A stretch of 34,680 nt of DNA from Lachnospiraceae bacterium (GCA_017555455.1 JAFZGJ010000076.1:1-34680); one strand, 5' to 3'. Positions 25,017 to 32,010 are shown, counted from the first letter of the stretch. The notes: generated by a model from the sequence alone, not told the origin. Numbers and translations: made by a program.

Positions 25017-25664
25017 TTAAAGCATGATTGCTGCTAATTCGTCTTGTTTTACCTGACAAGCATTTGCTTCATCAGTATCAATGTGCATTTCTGTTGTGAA
25101 TGATTCATGTACACGAATCTTCACGTTATCTAACAAGGCGCCTCTTTCATTTCCCATACGTACAGTAACGAAATCGTTATCCTTCAATCCGGCTGCTGCT
25201 GCATCTTCCGGACATAAATGAATATGTCTTGCTGCTACGATACAACCTTCTTCAAGATAAATTGCCCCTTTTGGTCCTACCAATGCAATAGGTGCAGAAC
25301 CGGCTGTGTCACCGGACTGTCTTGTAGGTGCTTTAATACCTAATGTACGTGCATCTGTTGCAGAAATCTCAACCTGAGAGCTAGGTCTAACAGGTCCTAA
25401 GATACGAACATTTTCAATTGCACGAAGTTTTAAACCAACGATTGTACACTGTTCATTAGATGCAAACTGTCCACCCATAAGCTCTTTTTTCTTAGTGAGC
25501 TGATAGCCTTTACCAAACAATTTTTCTACATGTTCCTGGGTTAAATGAATGTGTCTTGCAGATATTCCTACAGGCACCTTAAATTCAGCTTTTTTTGTCT
25601 GATTACTTTCCATTGCCTGTAATACCATTCTGGTAATTTCTTCTACATTTCCATAACTACTCAA
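25017..25664 (-). CDS. pduL: PduL phosphate propanoyltransferase
   Basis: Converts propionyl-CoA and phosphate to propionyl phosphate and CoA, recycling CoA inside the shell and leading to ATP through a kinase. It is 215 residues with two PduL beta-barrel domains. Zinc-ligand motifs are SARHIHL (His38, His40), AARHIHL (His147, His149) and MHID (His194). The first ~20 residues (NVEEITRMVLQAMESN) form an amphipathic helix typical of an encapsulation peptide, followed by a short linker. The start is TTG at 25664; no upstream ATG fits, and the next in-frame Met would delete most of the targeting helix. The ribosome site is weak. Confidence 0.92.
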   Translation of the reverse strand: MSSYGNVEEITRMVLQAMESNQTKKAEFKVPVGISARHIHLTQEHVEKLFGKGYQLTKKKELMGGQFASNEQCTIVGLKLRAIENVRILGPVRPSSQVEISATDARTLGIKAPTRQSGDTAGSAPIALVGPKGAIYLEEGCIVAARHIHLCPEDAAAAGLKDNDFVTVRMGNERGALLDNVKIRVHESFTTEMHIDTDEANACQVKQDELAAIML

Positions 25665-25702
25665 GATTCACACCATCCCTCTTTGATAGTTGTTAAATTA
25701 AA

Positions 25703-25981
25703 CTATTTTACTACTGGTAAAATACATTCAACATCGCCGTGTGGTCTTGGGATTACGTGTGTAGCGATAACTTCGCCTAAAGAACGAGCGGAATTTTCTC
25801 CAGCTTCTACAGAAGATTTAACAGCTCCTACGTCTCCACGAACCATAACTGTTACTAATCCGGAACCGATTTTTTCTGTTCCTACTAATGTTACGTTAGC
25901 TGCTTTACACATTGCATCTGCTGCTTCGATTGCTGCAACTAAACCTCTGGTTTCAACCATTCCTAATGCTTCTAATGCCAT
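25703..25981 (-). CDS. Hexameric BMC shell protein, PduA/EutM-like (copy 1)
   Basis: A 92-residue single-domain BMC-H protein: [10 protein letters not shown], the pore loop [15 protein letters not shown] and THVIPRPH are all canonical. It should tile the shell facets with a small polar pore for propanediol-type metabolites. It differs from the copy at 26450-26728 at 16 of 92 positions by my count. The ATG at 25981 has GGAGG upstream; a five-codon extension is unsupported. Confidence 0.95.
   Translation of the reverse strand: MALEALGMVETRGLVAAIEAADAMCKAANVTLVGTEKIGSGLVTVMVRGDVGAVKSSVEAGENSARSLGEVIATHVIPRPHGDVECILPVVK
25842..25894. repeat. 53-bp direct repeat, unit A
   Basis: Identical base for base to 26589-26641, inside the paralogous BMC-H genes and covering the pore-loop codons. 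The copies are 747 bp apart in the same orientation. Confidence 0.85.
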
Positions 25982-26006
25982 AATATTTTCCTCCATTTAT
26001 TAGTTT

Positions 26007-26038
26007 AGCGCGGGGATGCTTCCGCGTCCCCGGTCGCT
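26007..26038 (-). promoter_or_regulatory. Intercistronic GC-rich hairpin between two shell genes
   Basis: CGGGGA (26011-26016) pairs with TCCCCG (26027-26032), with outer AGCG/CGCT arms. It lies between the C-extended shell gene and copy 1. No T-tract follows, suggesting transcript stabilisation or processing. Confidence 0.5.
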
Positions 26039-26051
26039 GATTGATTATTTT

Positions 26052-26408
26052 TTACTTGTCTTTTGGAACGAAGTCCGGTGGATCCTGTCCTAGCATCTTT
26101 GAATCGCTTGAAGGTTCAGGTTTTCCTTTAAAACGGCTTGCGGATAATTCCACCATTTTATGAATTTCCGGATGTGGATTCGGAAGAATTCCTGTTGCTG
26201 CCGGTTTTTTAATTGCGTTTTCGCTAGCTGCTTCTACAGCTGCTCTCACTGCATCAACTTCTCCTTCCACAACCAGAGTAACCAGCCTTCCACCTAATTT
26301 ACGTTCCCAGGTAGCAAGCGATACATTTGCCGCTTTACACATAATGTCTAAAGCATCCATCGCTGCTACGACACCTGTGATTTCAATGAATCCTAATGCC
26401 TTACCCAT
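26052..26408 (-). CDS. Hexameric BMC shell protein with C-terminal extension
   Basis: A 118-residue BMC-H protein. The domain is normal (ALGFIEITGVVAAMDALDIM, VVEGEVDAVRAAVEAA, ILPNPHPEI) but the pore loop reads ERKLGGR instead of EKIGSG, giving a more basic pore. About 28 residues follow the domain (KGKPEPSSDSKMLGQDPP, then DFVPKDK): a disordered, Pro/Lys/Asp-rich tail with no cysteine, unlike the Fe-S tail of PduK. The tail might bind cargo or the neighbouring facet. AAAGGAG lies 7 bases upstream. Confidence 0.92.
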   Translation of the reverse strand: MGKALGFIEITGVVAAMDALDIMCKAANVSLATWERKLGGRLVTLVVEGEVDAVRAAVEAASENAIKKPAATGILPNPHPEIHKMVELSASRFKGKPEPSSDSKMLGQDPPDFVPKDK

Positions 26409-26449
26409 GCCGGTTCTCCTTTAATAAGTTTTATAGAATGTCCTAAAAT

Positions 26450-26728
26450 TTATTTAAATTTTGGAAGGATTTTTTCTACATCACCATGTGGTCTTGGAAT
26501 TACGTGAGTAGCTACTAATTCGCCAAGTTTGCTTGCTGCGCTTTCGCCAGCTTCTACAGCTGCTTTAACAGCTCCTACGTCTCCACGTACCATAACTGTT
26601 ACTAATCCGGAACCGATTTTTTCTGTTCCTACTAATGTTACTTCAGCTGCTTTTGTCATAGCGTCTGCTGCGTCAATTGCTGCTGTAAGTCCTCTTGTTT
26701 CAACCATTCCTAATGCTTCCTGTGCCAT
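26450..26728 (-). CDS. Hexameric BMC shell protein, PduA/EutM-like (copy 2)
   Basis: A 92-residue canonical BMC-H protein, close paralogue of the one at 25703-25981 (76 of 92 residues the same by eye), with the identical EKIGSG pore loop and [16 protein letters not shown] end. It is probably a main facet protein. GGAGG precedes the start. A small AT-rich inverted repeat covers its stop codon (about 26443-26460). Confidence 0.95.
   Translation of the reverse strand: MAQEALGMVETRGLTAAIDAADAMTKAAEVTLVGTEKIGSGLVTVMVRGDVGAVKAAVEAGESAASKLGELVATHVIPRPHGDVEKILPKFK
26589..26641. repeat. 53-bp direct repeat, unit B
   Basis: Identical to 25842-25894. Recombination between the two would fuse the paralogues and delete the C-extended shell gene between them. 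Confidence 0.85.
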
Positions 26729-26761
26729 TATTAATCCTCCTTAATAGCTAATTTCTTTTTC

Positions 26762-27091
26762 CTAATTTTTATCAAGTGCGCTGACTTTTAACATTTTCTC
26801 GGTGTCAGCTGTAGGTCTTGGAATAATGTGCTTGGATACTACTCCTGCATGTGCTTTTGCAACTGCTTCTGCCGCTCTCATAGCTTCTTCCACATCTGCA
26901 ACACTTCCTCTGAATTTCACAGTCACCAAGAGTGGTACCGGTAAAGCATCTGCATTACCCGGTTTATTCTTATCGAATACTTCCAATCTTACATTTGCCG
27001 CTTTACATCCGGCATCTGCTGCAAGGAAAGCACAAACCAGGCCAAATACTTCTAATAAACCTACCGCTTCCTGATTGTTCAGATTTCCCAT
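26762..27091 (-). CDS. Hexameric BMC shell protein with enlarged pore loop
   Basis: A 109-residue BMC-H protein: VGLLEVFGLVCAFLAADAGC, VTVKFRGSVADVEEAM and KHIIPRPTADTEKML are domain marks in ordinary, non-permuted order. Where relatives have EKIGSG it has DKNKPGNADALPVP, an insertion of about nine residues exactly in the loop that lines the hexamer pore. The pore should therefore be occluded, gated or of unusual chemistry (inference). It is the first of the four clustered BMC-H genes, following the alcohol dehydrogenase gene. Confidence 0.92.
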   Translation of the reverse strand: MGNLNNQEAVGLLEVFGLVCAFLAADAGCKAANVRLEVFDKNKPGNADALPVPLLVTVKFRGSVADVEEAMRAAEAVAKAHAGVVSKHIIPRPTADTEKMLKVSALDKN

Positions 27092-27115
27092 TGTGTATCC
27101 CTCTCTGAATTATCT

Positions 27116-28327
27116 TTATTTATTGATAACTGCAACCTTAAGACCTGTCATTTCCAGGTTCTTCTTTAATGCTTCATTGATTTCTTCCAATGGATATCTG
27201 TCAGTAATTAATTCTGCTAATGGAAGTCCAATTCCTTTTGCTCTCTTTAAGAAATCAAAGGTTGTAGCATAATCTCTTAATGTGTATACCCAAGAACCAA
27301 CTAATGTGATTTCTTTTGCACATAAGTCAAAGTGTGGATTAATAACTGCATCTCCACCGTTGATGAAGAATCCTAATTCACAAAGACCGCCGCCGTTACG
27401 GATGAATTTGTAAATATTAGCATGTGCTTTTGGATTTCCTGTACACTGGAATGCAAAGTCTGCTAAATGTCCATCGAAAGAATCTTCTACAGCTTTAGTT
27501 AAAGCTTCAATTCCCTGATGTTCCATAAAGTTAACTGTCTTATTTGCACCCATTCTCTTAGCAAAATCAAGTCTCTTCTGGTTTCCATCAACCGCTGTAA
27601 TGTTTTCAACACCCATAGTACGAAGGATAGCGATACAAATCAACCCGATTGGTCCACATCCCTGTACAGCTACGCGGCTGTTGAAACGAAGAATTCCAGT
27701 TGTTTTTGCTCTTTCAACAGCATGGATTAATACTGCACAAGCTTCAATTAAAATTCTGGAATCTAAATCTAAGTCACTTACGTTAAAGATTGTAGAACCA
27801 CCACGTACTACGATATAATCTGCAAACCATCCGTTGAATTTAATATCGTCATCCGGAAGTAATCCGTAAACGTCTGCTCCACCAACGTTCTGTTTGTTCA
27901 AATCGTACATTGTGATATCCGGGTTATCTTTAAAAATCATACAGGTAACAACTTTATCACCAACGCTTAAAGTTTTTCCTGCAGAGTCTTTTTTAACATT
28001 TTTACCCATTGCAACGATTTCACCGGTTCCTTCATGTCCTAAAACAACCGGAATCAAACCAAATGGGTCATTTTTGAATTCGTGAGCATCTGTACCACAT
28101 ACACCACATCCTTCAACTTTTACAAGAATATCATCATCTCCTAATGCAGGGATTTCATGTTCCTGTAATTCGAATTTACCTAATTCTGTAAGCATAGCTA
28201 CACGAGCTTTTTTAGGAATAGCACCACCAGCTGCTTTTGGAGCTGTCACAGGAGCTGCTGCTTTTGTTCCCATTTCGCTCAGGATTTGTCTAACGATTAA
28301 TTCCACATCCTGTTCTCTTACTGCCAT
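27116..28327 (-). CDS. Zinc-dependent alcohol dehydrogenase (MDR family) with encapsulation peptide
   Basis: Likely reduces propionaldehyde to 1-propanol, and possibly lactaldehyde to 1,2-propanediol, recycling NAD+ inside the shell. It is 403 residues. The catalytic zinc ligands are Cys77 (GVCGTD) and His98-Glu99 (LGHEGTGE). The four-cysteine structural zinc loop is not seen. A Rossmann motif GCGPIG is followed by an acidic residue (AVDGN), favouring NAD(H). The N-terminal ~20 residues (EQDVELIVRQILSEMG) are a typical encapsulation helix, joined by an Ala/Pro-rich linker (about 22-38). PduQ of classical Pdu operons is an iron-type enzyme, so this is a different family doing the job. AAAGGAG precedes the start. 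Confidence 0.9.
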   Translation of the reverse strand: MAVREQDVELIVRQILSEMGTKAAAPVTAPKAAGGAIPKKARVAMLTELGKFELQEHEIPALGDDDILVKVEGCGVCGTDAHEFKNDPFGLIPVVLGHEGTGEIVAMGKNVKKDSAGKTLSVGDKVVTCMIFKDNPDITMYDLNKQNVGGADVYGLLPDDDIKFNGWFADYIVVRGGSTIFNVSDLDLDSRILIEACAVLIHAVERAKTTGILRFNSRVAVQGCGPIGLICIAILRTMGVENITAVDGNQKRLDFAKRMGANKTVNFMEHQGIEALTKAVEDSFDGHLADFAFQCTGNPKAHANIYKFIRNGGGLCELGFFINGGDAVINPHFDLCAKEITLVGSWVYTLRDYATTFDFLKRAKGIGLPLAELITDRYPLEEINEALKKNLEMTGLKVAVINK

Positions 28328-28345
28328 GATCTTATTCTCCTTTTA

Positions 28346-29737
28346 TTATCTGATGCAAAGGCTGTCAGACATGGTACAACGTCTGCTCTTTGTAAAGCTG
28401 TGTCCTGCTGTTAAGCCTTCTCCTGTTCTGGAAGCAATTGTAAATGTACAATAACCTTCTCCACCGAATCCTAATGCTGCGTAGCTAGGACCGTTTTTAA
28501 CTAAGATTGCTGTATCCAATGCTTTTGCGTATGTAGTAATATGATCTACATTTTTAGAATGGATATGAGCAGAATGACGGTTGCCATGCTCTAACCAAAC
28601 TGCTGCTTCCACACCTTCTTCGAAGTTCTTAACACGAACCATACCTAAGATTGGCATCATTAATTCTTCTTCAATTAATGGATGTTCCTTTGGTCCTTCA
28701 AATACGATGCAACGGATTTCCGGTCCTACATTAACACCTACCATTGCTAAGAGTGCCTGTGCACTTCTACCTACGCATTTTCTGTTAAGAGCTCCTTTGG
28801 GAGTAAATACTGTATTTACTAATTTATCCTGGATTTCTTTGCTTGCTAAATAGCAACCGTTTTCAGAAATCATATAGTTCATTAATTCATCTGCAATACT
28901 ATCTACTGCAACGATTTCTTTTTCAGCGATACAAGGAAGGTTGTTATCAAAAGTACATCCATTGATGATATCTTTTGCTGCCTTTCTTACATCTGCAGTT
29001 TCATCTACTAATACAGGTGGATTACCTGCACCGGCACCGATTGCTCTCTTACCGGAAGAAAGAACTGCGGTTACTACCCCAGGACCACCTGTTGCTACTA
29101 ACAAGTGAATAGATGGATGTTTCATCATAATGTTACTTGTTTCCATTGTTGGAACTTCAACAGTAACTGCGATGTTATCCGGTCCACCTGCCTCCAAGGA
29201 AGCTTCGTTAATCATATTAATTGTATAAATTGTTGTTTTCTTTGCATTTGGATGTGGATTAAATACTACTGTATTACCACCTGCTAACATACCAATGCTG
29301 TTACAGATTACTGTTTCGGATGGGTTGGTTGCCGGTGTGATAGCACCAATAACACCAAAAGGTCCCATTTCTACTAAAGTAAGTCCTCTGTCACCAGACC
29401 AAGCGGTTGTGGTGATTACTTCTGTACCCGGTGTCTTATCTGCAGTAAGATGATGTTTTAAAATCTTATCTCCAACATTACCCATACCTGTTTCATTAAC
29501 ACCCATGTTAGCTAAAAGTTCAGCATTTTCACGTGTTTTTCTACGAATGTTAGTAATAATCTTTTCTCTCTGATCTAAAGACATAACCTGCACTTTTTTC
29601 TGTGCTTCGATAGAAGCATTAATCGCATCGTTCATATCTTTAAACACACCACGCATGCCGGAAACTTCTCCTGTAATCTGCATATTGGCTACGACTTTTT
29701 GTACAATGTCGTGTACCATGCGTTCATCTACAGACAT
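28346..29737 (-). CDS. pduP: CoA-acylating propionaldehyde dehydrogenase, PduP-like
   Basis: Oxidises propionaldehyde with NAD+ and CoA to propionyl-CoA. It is 463 residues of the aldehyde dehydrogenase superfamily, with the nucleophile Cys269 in NNLPCIAEKE, GPFGVIGAITPATNPSETVI for cofactor binding, and the ATGGPGVV and GAGNPPVLVDETAD segments characteristic of the PduP/EutE branch. The first 20 residues (ERMVHDIVQKVVANMQI) look like an encapsulation helix, joined by a short Gly-containing linker. AGGAGG precedes the ATG, and the start overlaps the end of the preceding gene by ten bases. Confidence 0.93.
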   Translation of the reverse strand: MSVDERMVHDIVQKVVANMQITGEVSGMRGVFKDMNDAINASIEAQKKVQVMSLDQREKIITNIRRKTRENAELLANMGVNETGMGNVGDKILKHHLTADKTPGTEVITTTAWSGDRGLTLVEMGPFGVIGAITPATNPSETVICNSIGMLAGGNTVVFNPHPNAKKTTIYTINMINEASLEAGGPDNIAVTVEVPTMETSNIMMKHPSIHLLVATGGPGVVTAVLSSGKRAIGAGAGNPPVLVDETADVRKAAKDIINGCTFDNNLPCIAEKEIVAVDSIADELMNYMISENGCYLASKEIQDKLVNTVFTPKGALNRKCVGRSAQALLAMVGVNVGPEIRCIVFEGPKEHPLIEEELMMPILGMVRVKNFEEGVEAAVWLEHGNRHSAHIHSKNVDHITTYAKALDTAILVKNGPSYAALGFGGEGYCTFTIASRTGEGLTAGHSFTKSRRCTMSDSLCIR

Positions 29738-30207
29738 GTTATTACCTCCTTAAGAGCGGCTGCTCCAAAAGCTGCCAAATACGAATCGTCTTCAGCACTT
29801 GCTCCTGATACCCCTAATGCACCAATCATGGTACTTCCAATCTTCAAAGGTTCGCCTCCGCCTAAAATCATTACTTTCCCGTCATTAGAAAACTGTAGTC
29901 CATACAGTGATTCCCCGGGACGGCATAAATCTGCCAGTTTTGCTGTTGACATCTGGAAAGCTGTAGAGGTGAAGGTTTTGTTTATTGCAACATCAAAACT
30001 TCCGTGATAGGCACCATCCATACAATGAACTGCTATTGGTCGTCCTGCTGCGTTTGAAACCGCCACTACTACCGCAAGTCCCATTTCTGTCGCCTTTTTT
30101 TCTACAGCTTCAATCAATTTTACCGCCACTTCCAAGGTCATCATTTCTTTTAAAATGGCACCTTCAGCAGCTTTACTGATCATGCTTTCCAGTTTTGTAT
30201 TTTTCAT
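29728..30207 (-). CDS. GlcG/HbpS-like (PduO C-terminal domain-like) protein
   Basis: A 159-residue protein of the GlcG/HbpS family, the fold also found as the C-terminal domain of PduO. The core starts near residue 22 (MTLEVAVKLIEAVEKKATE) and includes VVVAVSNAAGRPIAVHCMDGA, KTFTSTAFQMSTAKL, the conserved ILGGGEPLKIG and ALGVSGASAEDD. HbpS binds haem; the function in microcompartments is unsettled. The ~20-residue N-terminal helix (KLESMISKAAEGAILKE) is extra and could be an encapsulation peptide. The start at 30207 has only a poor ribosome site; Met9 is an alternative. It lies four bases after the aldolase stop. Confidence 0.82.
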   Translation of the reverse strand: MKNTKLESMISKAAEGAILKEMMTLEVAVKLIEAVEKKATEMGLAVVVAVSNAAGRPIAVHCMDGAYHGSFDVAINKTFTSTAFQMSTAKLADLCRPGESLYGLQFSNDGKVMILGGGEPLKIGSTMIGALGVSGASAEDDSYLAAFGAAALKEVITCL

Positions 30208-30211
30208 ATTC

Positions 30212-31021
30212 TTATTTGCCTAACTGCATTAAAATTTTCTGTGTAATTTCAGCTACTAATTTTTCATTGTCATCTTTGCAGCTTCCGTTTCCGTGTCCAC
30301 CACAGTTTCCACCACAGTTATGGCAGTTTTCTTTACCTTTGTTTAAGCAGAGGTTTGCAGGATGACGTCCTGGAAGACCCATTTTTCTTCTAATTTCGTA
30401 TAACTGTTCGATCTGCTGTTTGTCGAATTCTTTTGGTCCACCAAGCTGTTTAGCTTTGTATAATAATTCTGCATAGAATTCAAGAGATTCCATTTTCATG
30501 TAAGCAGCCATAAGGTCTGTAGACCATGTTAAAGCACCGTGGCTTTCAAGTAATACTGCATCGAAGTATTCTAAGTATGGTTCTAATCTGTCAGGAATTT
30601 CCATTGTAGAAGGACATCCGTAAGGAGCGATCGGAACGCAACCTAATGCGATAACAGCTTCAGGCATGATTGGCTGTGTTAAAGGAATACCTGCAATTGC
30701 AAAGCTTGTTGCAAATGTAGGATGAGCATGAACTACAGCTCCTACGTCAGGTCTCTTAGCATATACTCTCATATGCATTTTGATTTCTGAAGATGGTTTG
30801 AAACCTTTGTTAGCCTGAATAACATTTCCCTGTGCATCTACTTTACAGATATAATCAGGTGTCATGAAACCTTTGGATACACCTGTAGGTGTACATAAGA
30901 ATTCATTGTCATTTAATTTTACAGAGATGTTACCATCGTTTGCTGCTACCATGTTACGGTCATAGATTCTTTTACCTACGTCACACATCATTTTTTTAAT
31001 TTCGTATTCGTTCAGTGCCAT
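30212..31021 (-). CDS. Class II fuculose/rhamnulose-phosphate aldolase with encapsulation tail
   Basis: Splits a 6-deoxyketose-1-phosphate to dihydroxyacetone phosphate and lactaldehyde, feeding the 1,2-propanediol pathway. It is 269 residues. Residues 1-215 are the class II aldolase/adducin fold, with metal ligands His98, His100 (VVHAHP) and His161 (LLESHGALTW), catalytic Glu79 (SSEIKMHM), and phosphate-loop residues NDGNIS and TPTGVSKG. After the catalytic part comes a Cys/His/Gly-rich linker (Cys225, 233, His234, Cys236, 240, His243, Cys248). A C-terminal amphipathic helix (NEKLVAEITQKILMQLGK) has the form of an encapsulation peptide. Fuculose versus rhamnulose preference cannot be told. 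AAGGAG precedes the start. Confidence 0.92.
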   Translation of the reverse strand: MALNEYEIKKMMCDVGKRIYDRNMVAANDGNISVKLNDNEFLCTPTGVSKGFMTPDYICKVDAQGNVIQANKGFKPSSEIKMHMRVYAKRPDVGAVVHAHPTFATSFAIAGIPLTQPIMPEAVIALGCVPIAPYGCPSTMEIPDRLEPYLEYFDAVLLESHGALTWSTDLMAAYMKMESLEFYAELLYKAKQLGGPKEFDKQQIEQLYEIRRKMGLPGRHPANLCLNKGKENCHNCGGNCGGHGNGSCKDDNEKLVAEITQKILMQLGK

Positions 31022-31056
31022 TTTTAAATCTCCTTTTTGTTGATAATTTTTATAGT

Positions 31057-31083
31057 TATTCAGAGTTTACACTTCTCTGAATA
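31057..31083 (-). promoter_or_regulatory. Intercistronic hairpin between the GTPase and aldolase genes
   Basis: A perfect 9-bp stem (TATTCAGAG at 31057-31065, CTCTGAATA at 31075-31083) with a nine-base loop, in a 77-base gap. Downstream on the minus strand the sequence is A-rich, not T-rich, so it is not a standard terminator. It could protect the downstream enzyme and shell transcript or allow attenuation. Confidence 0.55.
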
Positions 31084-31098
31084 AATACATATTAACAG

Positions 31099-31560
31099 TT
31101 ACTTGTCTTGTCTTTCCCAAGGCATTACATCTCCCGGTTCCCTCAAGTATTCCAAAATATCGGCCACTCCTTCTCCGGTTTTAGAATTTACATGGAAAAT
31201 AGTTGTACATCCGGCATTTTTTAACCAACCGGCAGCCAGCCGGGCATTACCGTCTTCTTTATCAATCTTGGTCACAATTCCAATCACATCCCTGTTTACC
31301 AGGCAGGTAATATTCGGTGGATATAATGAAAAAGGTTCCGTACTTGATGCCAAAAGACCTACCACATCAGCTTCATATGAGTATAAAGCCAATGCTCTGC
31401 CAAGCTTTCCTGTCTGAAGATACTCTCCCGGGGTATCGATGATTACGTCATAATGATTTATGTATTGTGTCTTTTTATATGTAATCGTCTCACCTTTCAA
31501 TGCCTGCGTTAATGTTGTTTTTCCTGCTTCACTGCGTCCTATCAAAATAATCTTTTTCAT
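31099..31560 (-). CDS. EutP/PduV-like small GTPase
   Basis: A 153-residue Ras-like P-loop protein associated with propanediol and ethanolamine microcompartments. The P-loop GRSEAGKT is at residues 8-15, DTPGEYL follows (G3), and VTKIDKED is the G4 guanine-specificity motif. Related PduV proteins localise to the compartment surface; acetate kinase activity has been reported for some EutP proteins, so either role is open. The ribosome site is weak (AGGA 12 bases upstream) and the gene starts 14 bases after the EutS-like stop, so translation may be coupled. Confidence 0.88.
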   Translation of the reverse strand: MKKIILIGRSEAGKTTLTQALKGETITYKKTQYINHYDVIIDTPGEYLQTGKLGRALALYSYEADVVGLLASSTEPFSLYPPNITCLVNRDVIGIVTKIDKEDGNARLAAGWLKNAGCTTIFHVNSKTGEGVADILEYLREPGDVMPWERQDK

Positions 31561-31574
31561 ATCTGATGATAGTC

Positions 31575-31928
31575 CTAAGTTCTTGTAATCGGTGTAACCG
31601 CATATCCCAAAGTATCTTTTACATATTGTAAAATAGCTTCTACGGAAGCCTCTACTTCTGACACACTGCCGGTTACAATTACAGAGCCGGAAAAACGATC
31701 CACAAACCCTAACTCAACCCCTGCAGATTTCATACCTATGTCAGCCATAATAATAGCCGTTTCAGCAGGGCTTACAGTTAATACTCCGATGGCCGATTTG
31801 GAATATTCCACTTTAGGGTCTAATCCCAACTTGCCATACATAATCGGGTCCGGATTGGCAATAATGTGCGCTAAAGTAATCTGTTTCCCAGGAACCAGTT
31901 CCTGAATGATTCTTTGCTTATTTTCCAT
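31575..31928 (-). CDS. Circularly permuted BMC shell protein, EutS/PduU-like
   Basis: A 117-residue BMC-H protein with permuted topology. The N-terminal segment (IQELVPGKQITLAHIIANP) forms the beta-barrel plug of PduU/EutS, followed by AIGVLTVSPAETAIIMADIG, GFVDRFSGSVIVTGSVSEVEAS and a C-terminal helix. In this group the hexamer pore is capped by a six-stranded barrel. It is the first gene of the microcompartment operon, with AGGAGAGG upstream of its ATG. Confidence 0.92.
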   Translation of the reverse strand: MENKQRIIQELVPGKQITLAHIIANPDPIMYGKLGLDPKVEYSKSAIGVLTVSPAETAIIMADIGMKSAGVELGFVDRFSGSVIVTGSVSEVEASVEAILQYVKDTLGYAVTPITRT

Positions 31929-31965
31929 ATTTCTACCTCTCCTTGCCTAAAAAAGACAATTATAA

Positions 31966-31977
31966 CTATTCCGATAG
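31966..31977 (-). promoter_or_regulatory. Candidate operator at the start of the microcompartment transcript
   Basis: CTAT and ATAG flank TCCG, inside a wider ATAA...TTAT frame (31963-31985), overlapping the expected transcription start. A dimeric repressor such as the operon's DeoR protein could bind here. The arms are short, so this is tentative. Confidence 0.3.
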
Positions 31978-31981
31978 ATTG

Positions 31982-32010
31982 ATTATAGTATGTTTCTTTC
32001 ATTAAGTCAA
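31982..32010 (-). promoter_or_regulatory. Promoter of the microcompartment operon
   Basis: Minus-strand TTGACT, a 17-base spacer and a perfect TATAAT, about 55 bases before the first shell gene. No other equally good promoter was seen inside the operon. Confidence 0.8.

Noticed and set aside
31988-32002. Possible catabolite (cre) site between the -35 and -10 boxes
   Set aside because: The central CG of the cre consensus is missing and symmetry is poor.
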